Source: Micromonospora chersina (lineage in GTDB: Bacteria > Actinomycetota > Actinomycetes > Mycobacteriales > Micromonosporaceae). From it: a stretch of DNA of 64,000 nt. Below, in pieces: positions 60,255-64,000 of this stretch (the first letter of the stretch is position 1; every line of letters begins with the position of its first letter). Below the pieces are notes generated by a model. That model searched no databases. It saw only the letters and a program-made list of their open reading frames with translations, and had not been told where the DNA came from. Both the position numbers and the translations under genes were made by a program. The DNA is taken from positions 2,790,001 to 2,854,000 of the forward strand of contig NZ_FMIB01000002.1 in the NCBI RefSeq assembly GCF_900091475.1, written 5' to 3'.

Positions 60255-60905
60255 GTGACGAAGGACTGGTACGCCTGGCACACCGACTACGACCAGCCGG
60301 ACTCCGCCCTGTCCCGTCGGCTCGCCGAGGTGCGGGACCGCATCGCGGAGGCGCTGGACGGCGCGCCACCCGGGCCGCTGCGGACGATCAGCCTCTGCGC
60401 CGGCCAGGGGCGGGACCTGATCCCGGTGCTCGCCACCCACCCACGCGGCCACGACGTGACGGCGCGCCTGGTCGAGTTGGACCCGCGCAACGCCGAGGTG
60501 GCCCGGCGCGCCGTCGCCGAGGCCGGGCTGACCGGCGTGGAGGTGGTGGTGGGGGACGCCGCGCTGACCGACCGGTACGCCGATCTCGTGCCGGCGGACC
60601 TCGTCGTAGCCTGCGGGATCTTCGGCAACATCACCGACGCCGACATCCGCGCCACCGTGCGGCACTGTGCCTCGCTCTGTGCCACCGGCGGCACGGTCTT
60701 CTGGACCCGGCACCGCCACGAACCGGACCTGGTGCCCGCGATCTGTGACTGGTTCGCCGAGGAGGGCTTCGCGCCGGTCGCGGTGAGCAGCCCGGCCGAC
60801 GGGGTGGGCGTGGGCGTGCACCGCTTCACCGGCCCGCCCCGCCCGCTGGAGCCGGGCGCGGCGATGTTCGCGTTCATCGGCTACGACCGCCTGACCCACC
60901 CCTGA
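60255..60905 (+). CDS. Class I SAM-dependent methyltransferase-like protein
   Basis: A 216-aa protein with a Rossmann SAM-binding core: motif I is LCAGQGRDLIPVL (an unusual Cys-Ala-Gly-Gln variant), followed by LVELDPRNAEVARRA and ADLVVACGIFGN. The C-terminal part is a short beta sheet with FIGYDRL. The substrate is unknown. It is probably leaderless and lies 20 nt upstream of the sulfite-oxidase-type gene on the same strand, so they may form one transcript. Divergent from the M23 gene. Confidence 0.87.
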   Translation: MTKDWYAWHTDYDQPDSALSRRLAEVRDRIAEALDGAPPGPLRTISLCAGQGRDLIPVLATHPRGHDVTARLVELDPRNAEVARRAVAEAGLTGVEVVVGDAALTDRYADLVPADLVVACGIFGNITDADIRATVRHCASLCATGGTVFWTRHRHEPDLVPAICDWFAEEGFAPVAVSSPADGVGVGVHRFTGPPRPLEPGAAMFAFIGYDRLTHP

Positions 60906-60925
60906 GCCGGCCGAGGAGCAGCGAC

Positions 60926-62032
60926 ATGACCACTGTGGACGACGTCAGCGGGCCCTCCCGGGTCGCCGGGCCGGACGAGGCGATCAGCGCCGAGGAACTC
61001 CAGTTGGCCGCGCGCAACCACGGCATCCCGCTGGAGGCGCTGCGCTACGACGTGACCCCGGCGGGGCTGCACTACCTGCTCATCCACTACGACATCCCGG
61101 ACGTCGACCCGGCGGCCCACGCGCTGACCGTGGGCGGGGCGGTCGACCGCCCGCTCCGCCTCGACCTGGCGGCGCTGCGGGAGCGGCCCCGGGTCACCCA
61201 CCGGGTCACCCTGGAGTGCGCGGGGAACGGCCGGGCGCTGCTGCACCCTCGCCCGGTCAGCCAGCCGTGGCTGGTGGAGGCCGTGGGCAACGCCGAGTGG
61301 ACCGGCACCCCGCTGGCCCCGCTGCTGCGCGAGGCCGGGTTGGCCGCCGACGCGCTGGACGTGGTGTTCACCGGCGCCGACCACGGGGTGGAGCGCGGCG
61401 TCGAGCAGGACTACCAGCGGGCGCTGCCGGTGGCGGACGCGCTGCGCGAGGAGGTGCTGCTGGCGTACGAGATGAACGGCGCTCCCCTGCTGCCGCAGCA
61501 CGGCGCGCCGCTGCGGCTGATCGTGCCCGGCTGGTACGGCATGGCGCACGTCAAGTGGCTGCGCGACATCCGGGTGCTGACCGAGCCGTTCGACGGCTAC
61601 CAGAACGCGGTGGCCTACCGGCTCCGGCAGGACGCCGACGACCCGGGCGTGCCGGTGACCCGGATCGAGCCCCGCGCCCTGGTCCGCCCGCCGGGCTTCC
61701 CGGACTTCATGTCACGGAAGCGGGTGCTGCGGCCGGGCCCGTGCACCGTGGACGGTCGGGCCTGGTCGGGGCACGCGCCGGTGACGGCCGTCGAGGTGAC
61801 CTTCGACGGGGGTACGACGTGGGTGCCGGCGACCCTGGACGAGCCGACCGGTGGCGCGTGGGCGTGGCGGCGGTGGCAGGTGTCATGGCGGGCGACGCCG
61901 GGGCGGCACGTGCTGGGCGCCCGGGCGGTCGACGCCTCCGGGCGGACCCAGCCGGTCGAGCAGCCGTGGAACCGGGGCGGGTTCGCGAACAACCTGGTGC
62001 AGCGGGTCGAGGTGGTCGTGCTGGCGGAGTGA
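60926..62032 (+). CDS. Sulfite-oxidase-type molybdopterin-dependent oxidoreductase
   Basis: A 368-aa protein with the SUOX molybdopterin domain and C-terminal Mo-co dimerisation domain (about 245-365). The Mo-ligating Cys is in TLECAGNGRALL. The pterin-binding residues appear in LIVPGWYGMAHVKWL (invariant PGWYG-x4-KWL). No N-terminal haem domain and no Tat signal are visible, so it is a cytosolic SorT/YedY-like form. Electron acceptor and substrate are unknown (sulfite or sulfoxide type). GAGGAG is 9 nt before the ATG. Confidence 0.93.
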   Translation: MTTVDDVSGPSRVAGPDEAISAEELQLAARNHGIPLEALRYDVTPAGLHYLLIHYDIPDVDPAAHALTVGGAVDRPLRLDLAALRERPRVTHRVTLECAGNGRALLHPRPVSQPWLVEAVGNAEWTGTPLAPLLREAGLAADALDVVFTGADHGVERGVEQDYQRALPVADALREEVLLAYEMNGAPLLPQHGAPLRLIVPGWYGMAHVKWLRDIRVLTEPFDGYQNAVAYRLRQDADDPGVPVTRIEPRALVRPPGFPDFMSRKRVLRPGPCTVDGRAWSGHAPVTAVEVTFDGGTTWVPATLDEPTGGAWAWRRWQVSWRATPGRHVLGARAVDASGRTQPVEQPWNRGGFANNLVQRVEVVVLAE

Positions 62033-62072
62033 TCCGCTTCGGTCGGCGGGCCGGGCGGCCCGCCGACCCGGA

Positions 62073-62396
62073 TCAGCTGCCGAATCCGGAGTCTGCGGGA
62101 AGCGAGATGTCGGGCTTTTCGAGCTCTTCCACATTGACGTCCTTGAACGTCATTACCCGGACATTCTTGACGAACCGCGCGGGGCGGTACATGTCCCACA
62201 CCCAGGCGTCGTGCATCTCGACCTCGAAGTAGACCTCGCCGTCCGAGTTGCGCACGTGCAGGTCGACCTGGTTCGCCAGGTAGAAGCGGCGCTCGGTCTC
62301 CACCACGTAGGAGAACTGGCGGACAATGTCGCGGTACTCCCGGTAGAGCTGCAGCTCCATCTCGGTCTCGTACTTCTCGAGATCTTCCGCGCTCAT
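62073..62396 (-). CDS. DUF2469 protein
   Basis: A 107-aa acidic protein, very strongly conserved in actinobacteria (MSAEDLEKYETEMELQLYRE, VRNSDGEVYFEVEMHDAWVWD quoted by its start). Function unknown. The ATG overlaps the rnhB stop by 4 nt; the lepB-NUDIX-rnhB-DUF2469 order is typical of this phylum. Confidence 0.96.
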   Translation of the reverse strand: MSAEDLEKYETEMELQLYREYRDIVRQFSYVVETERRFYLANQVDLHVRNSDGEVYFEVEMHDAWVWDMYRPARFVKNVRVMTFKDVNVEELEKPDISLPADSGFGS

Positions 62397-63253
62397 CGCA
62401 CTCCGCCTTCCATGACCACATCTTCCCCCACCGGCGCCGGAGGTCGCGGCTGCTCGCCCAACGCCACGCCGACGGTACCCCCTGGCGCGCCGGAGCGCTC
62501 CATCGGCTCGTCCGGGCCATCGGTGAACGCCTCCTCGGTGACGCCGAAGAGCGCCTCCTCGGGGCTGCCGGCGGCCGGCCGGCGCGAGCGGGGCGGCCGC
62601 CCGTCCCGTCCGGAGACGGTGGCCACGTTCACGTACGAGAAGCGGTGCTCCCGGCAGGGCCCCCGCTCGCGCAGCGCGGCGCTGTGCTCCGGGGTGATGT
62701 AGCCCTTGTGCTCGGCGAAGCCGTAGCCCGGGTACCGCTCGTCCAGCTCCACCATGATCCGGTCCCGGGTGACCTTGGCCAGCACACTTGCCGCCGCCAC
62801 ACAGGCGGCCACCCGGTCACCCTTCCAGACCGCCAGCCCGGGGACGTCCAGCCCGTCCACGCCGAAGCCGTCGGTCAGCACGTATTCGGGGCGGGTGGTC
62901 AGCGAGGCGAGCGCCCGGCGCATGGCGGCGAGGTTGCACACGTGCAGCCCCCGCGCGTCGACCTCGTCGGCGGGGATGACCACCACGGCGTACGCCAGGG
63001 CCCGCGCCACCACCTCGTCGTAGACGCGCTCGCGGGCCGCCGGGGTGAGCAGCTTGGAGTCGGCCAGCTCGTCGATCTCGCCGCGCCGCCCCTCGGGCAG
63101 CACCGCGGCGGCGGCCACCAGCGGCCCCGCGCAGGCGCCCCGGCCGGCCTCGTCGGCGCCGGCCACGTGCCGGAAGCCGCGCCGTTGCAGGGCCCGCTCC
63201 AGCGCGTAGAGGCCACCGTCGCGGCGCACCACGGTGCGCGGAGGTGTCAGCAC
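62393..63253 (-). CDS. rnhB: Ribonuclease HII
   Basis: Removes ribonucleotides from DNA. The 286-aa protein has the catalytic acids in GADEAGRGACAG (D and E), LTDGF (D) and the later region VTRDRIM (D). A roughly 65-residue C-terminal tail, rich in Pro/Gly/Glu (from about residue 220), follows the core and is not part of the typical enzyme of about 200-220 aa. The GTG at 63253 overlaps the NUDIX stop by 7 nt. Starts upstream would enter the NUDIX frame. Confidence 0.95.
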   Translation of the reverse strand: MLTPPRTVVRRDGGLYALERALQRRGFRHVAGADEAGRGACAGPLVAAAAVLPEGRRGEIDELADSKLLTPAARERVYDEVVARALAYAVVVIPADEVDARGLHVCNLAAMRRALASLTTRPEYVLTDGFGVDGLDVPGLAVWKGDRVAACVAAASVLAKVTRDRIMVELDERYPGYGFAEHKGYITPEHSAALRERGPCREHRFSYVNVATVSGRDGRPPRSRRPAAGSPEEALFGVTEEAFTDGPDEPMERSGAPGGTVGVALGEQPRPPAPVGEDVVMEGGVR

Positions 63254-63738
63254 GCCGCACCGCCGTCTCCGGCCGGCGCCACACCGGCGCCGAGCGCCCG
63301 GGCAAGCACGGCAGGAAGATCGTCGGGGTAGTAGCGCTCGTCGCTGGCGGCCAACTCGTCGACCGCCCACCAGCGGTGCCGGTGCATTGTCGCCCGCTCG
63401 ATCTCGTTGAAGCCCGCCGTGTCGACCTCCCAGCTCGGCACCCGCACCAGGAAGAACTCCTGCTCCTGCCGGTACCAGACCCCGTCGAACGGGAACTCGA
63501 CCGTCTCGGCCCAGACCGGCGGGCCCAGCTCGGCCGGGGCGAGCCGCAGCCCGGTCTCCTCGGCCAGCTCGCGGGCCGCGCCCGCGGCCGGGGTCTCCCC
63601 CGGGTCAAGGCCGCCGCCGGGGGTGAACCAGTAGCGGTGGCCCGGCCGGGCCGGATCACTGCCCTCGAACAGCAGCACCCGGTCGGACGCGTCGACGAGC
63701 AGCACCCGGGCCGCGCGACGAGGGGTGTAGACGGTCAC
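63247..63738 (-). CDS. NUDIX hydrolase
   Basis: A 163-aa pyrophosphohydrolase. The Nudix box GGGLDPGETPAAGAARELAEETGL (G-x5-E-x7-REUxEExG, quoted by pattern) is intact near residues 41-64. Substrates range from nucleotides to ADP-ribose and cannot be told here. CAGGCT lies 6 nt upstream of the GTG at 63738 (leaderless type). It overlaps rnhB by 7 nt, so the two are coupled. Confidence 0.93.
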   Translation of the reverse strand: MTVYTPRRAARVLLVDASDRVLLFEGSDPARPGHRYWFTPGGGLDPGETPAAGAARELAEETGLRLAPAELGPPVWAETVEFPFDGVWYRQEQEFFLVRVPSWEVDTAGFNEIERATMHRHRWWAVDELAASDERYYPDDLPAVLARALGAGVAPAGDGGAAC

Positions 63739-63744
63739 CGCCCA

Positions 63745-63750
63745 AGCCTG
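63745..63750 (-). promoter_or_regulatory. Putative -10 of leaderless NUDIX gene
   Basis: CAGGCT on the minus strand, 6 nt before the start at 63738; weaker match to TAnnnT than the other examples. Confidence 0.3.
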
Positions 63751-63828
63751 CCAGACGCCTCCGACGAACGACCACGCCCTCCGGCTCCCGGAACGCGGCC
63801 ACCGGCGCGGAGCCGGGCCGACGACAGG

Positions 63829-64000
63829 TCAGGGATTGGGGATGCCGTCGAACTGCTCCGGCACGCTGAGCCAGCTCGCCCGGCCGACCGGCCAGAAGAT
63901 CGTGAAGGCCCGCCCGACCACCTGGTCCTCGGGGATGGTGGCCTCGGTGATGTCCTCGCCGGACTGCTGCCAGTGCTCCAGCGAGTCACCGGAGGCCTCC
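63829..64000 (-). CDS. lepB: Signal peptidase I, C-terminal end (cut by window edge)
   Basis: The last 56 codons of a minus-strand gene are in the window. The peptide contains TIPEDQVVGRAFTIFWPVGR, the box E region of type I signal peptidases (VPEDxxVGxAxxxxWP), then a short tail ending GIPNP. The Ser and Lys catalytic residues lie outside. The order lepB, NUDIX, rnhB fits the usual actinobacterial rplS-lepB-rnhB arrangement. The stop is 91 nt from the NUDIX start. Confidence 0.85.
   Translation of the reverse strand, partial: EASGDSLEHWQQSGEDITEATIPEDQVVGRAFTIFWPVGRASWLSVPEQFDGIPNP

Overview
The window is about 73% GC by eye, uses strong GC3 codons, is densely packed, and has many overlapping ATGA/GTGA junctions. 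Gene content points to an actinomycete: a MapB-type methionine aminopeptidase, DUF2631, DUF2469, a DUF4081 acetyltransferase, a DUF574-type methyltransferase, DivIVA, and the order dxr-rseP-ispG and rpsB-tsf-pyrH-frr-cdsA-rlmN. A member of the Micromonosporaceae (Micromonospora-like) is my best guess. That is inferred from protein style, not proven. I found no tRNA, rRNA, CRISPR array or insertion sequence.

Layout. (1) 1-5063: start of a VIT1/CCC1 transporter, map, a STAS anti-sigma antagonist, and convergent to it a 1,233-residue hybrid kinase/phosphatase. (2) 5142-13924: a glutamylation-type amine catabolic operon (glutamine-synthetase-like ligase, aldehyde dehydrogenase, SDR, gamma-glutamyl hydrolase), separated from its likely APC permease by four unrelated genes. 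(3) 14230-18520: a deleted sulfotransferase pseudogene and a methyltransferase / GGDEF-EAL / DUF456 operon. (4) 18666-24208: thiolase, glutathionyl-hydroquinone-reductase-like protein, DUF998 protein, a probable leader peptide with an SDF-family symporter, and an Old Yellow Enzyme. (5) 24268-31364: an efflux operon (degenerate ABC ATPase, YhgE/Pip permease, TetR, fused double ABC exporter) behind a palindromic operator. (6) 31453-38076: DUF4081 acetyltransferase, MFS pump and divergent PadR, then ispG, rseP and dxr. (7) 38155-44133: a nested palindromic repeat, GNAT, YihY, phytoene-desaturase-like oxidase, TMEM175-type protein, an MBL-Rieske protein and DUF2631. (8) 44230-53000: DivIVA protein, rlmN, cdsA, frr, pyrH, tsf, rpsB and a membrane protein. 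(9) 53221-64000: yraN, comM, dprA, a tyrosine recombinase, class V aminotransferase, M23 protein, methyltransferase, sulfite-oxidase-type enzyme, DUF2469, rnhB, NUDIX and the end of signal peptidase I.

How the genes work together. The housekeeping parts cover translation start and recycling (map, rpsB, tsf, frr), UMP and CDP-diacylglycerol synthesis (pyrH, cdsA), MEP isoprenoid synthesis (dxr, ispG), intramembrane proteolysis (rseP), secretion (lepB) and DNA uptake/recombination (comM, dprA, recombinase). The accessory parts add amine use, c-di-GMP and partner-switch signalling, and regulated efflux. A recurrent feature is a TAnnnT-like -10 hexamer only 6-8 nt before the start codon, which predicts many leaderless transcripts. 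Nothing in the window is clearly a new defence or mobile system. The best leads are the leader-peptide/symporter unit, the efflux operon with its operator, the MBL-Rieske protein and the metal-site-deficient IMPase homologue.
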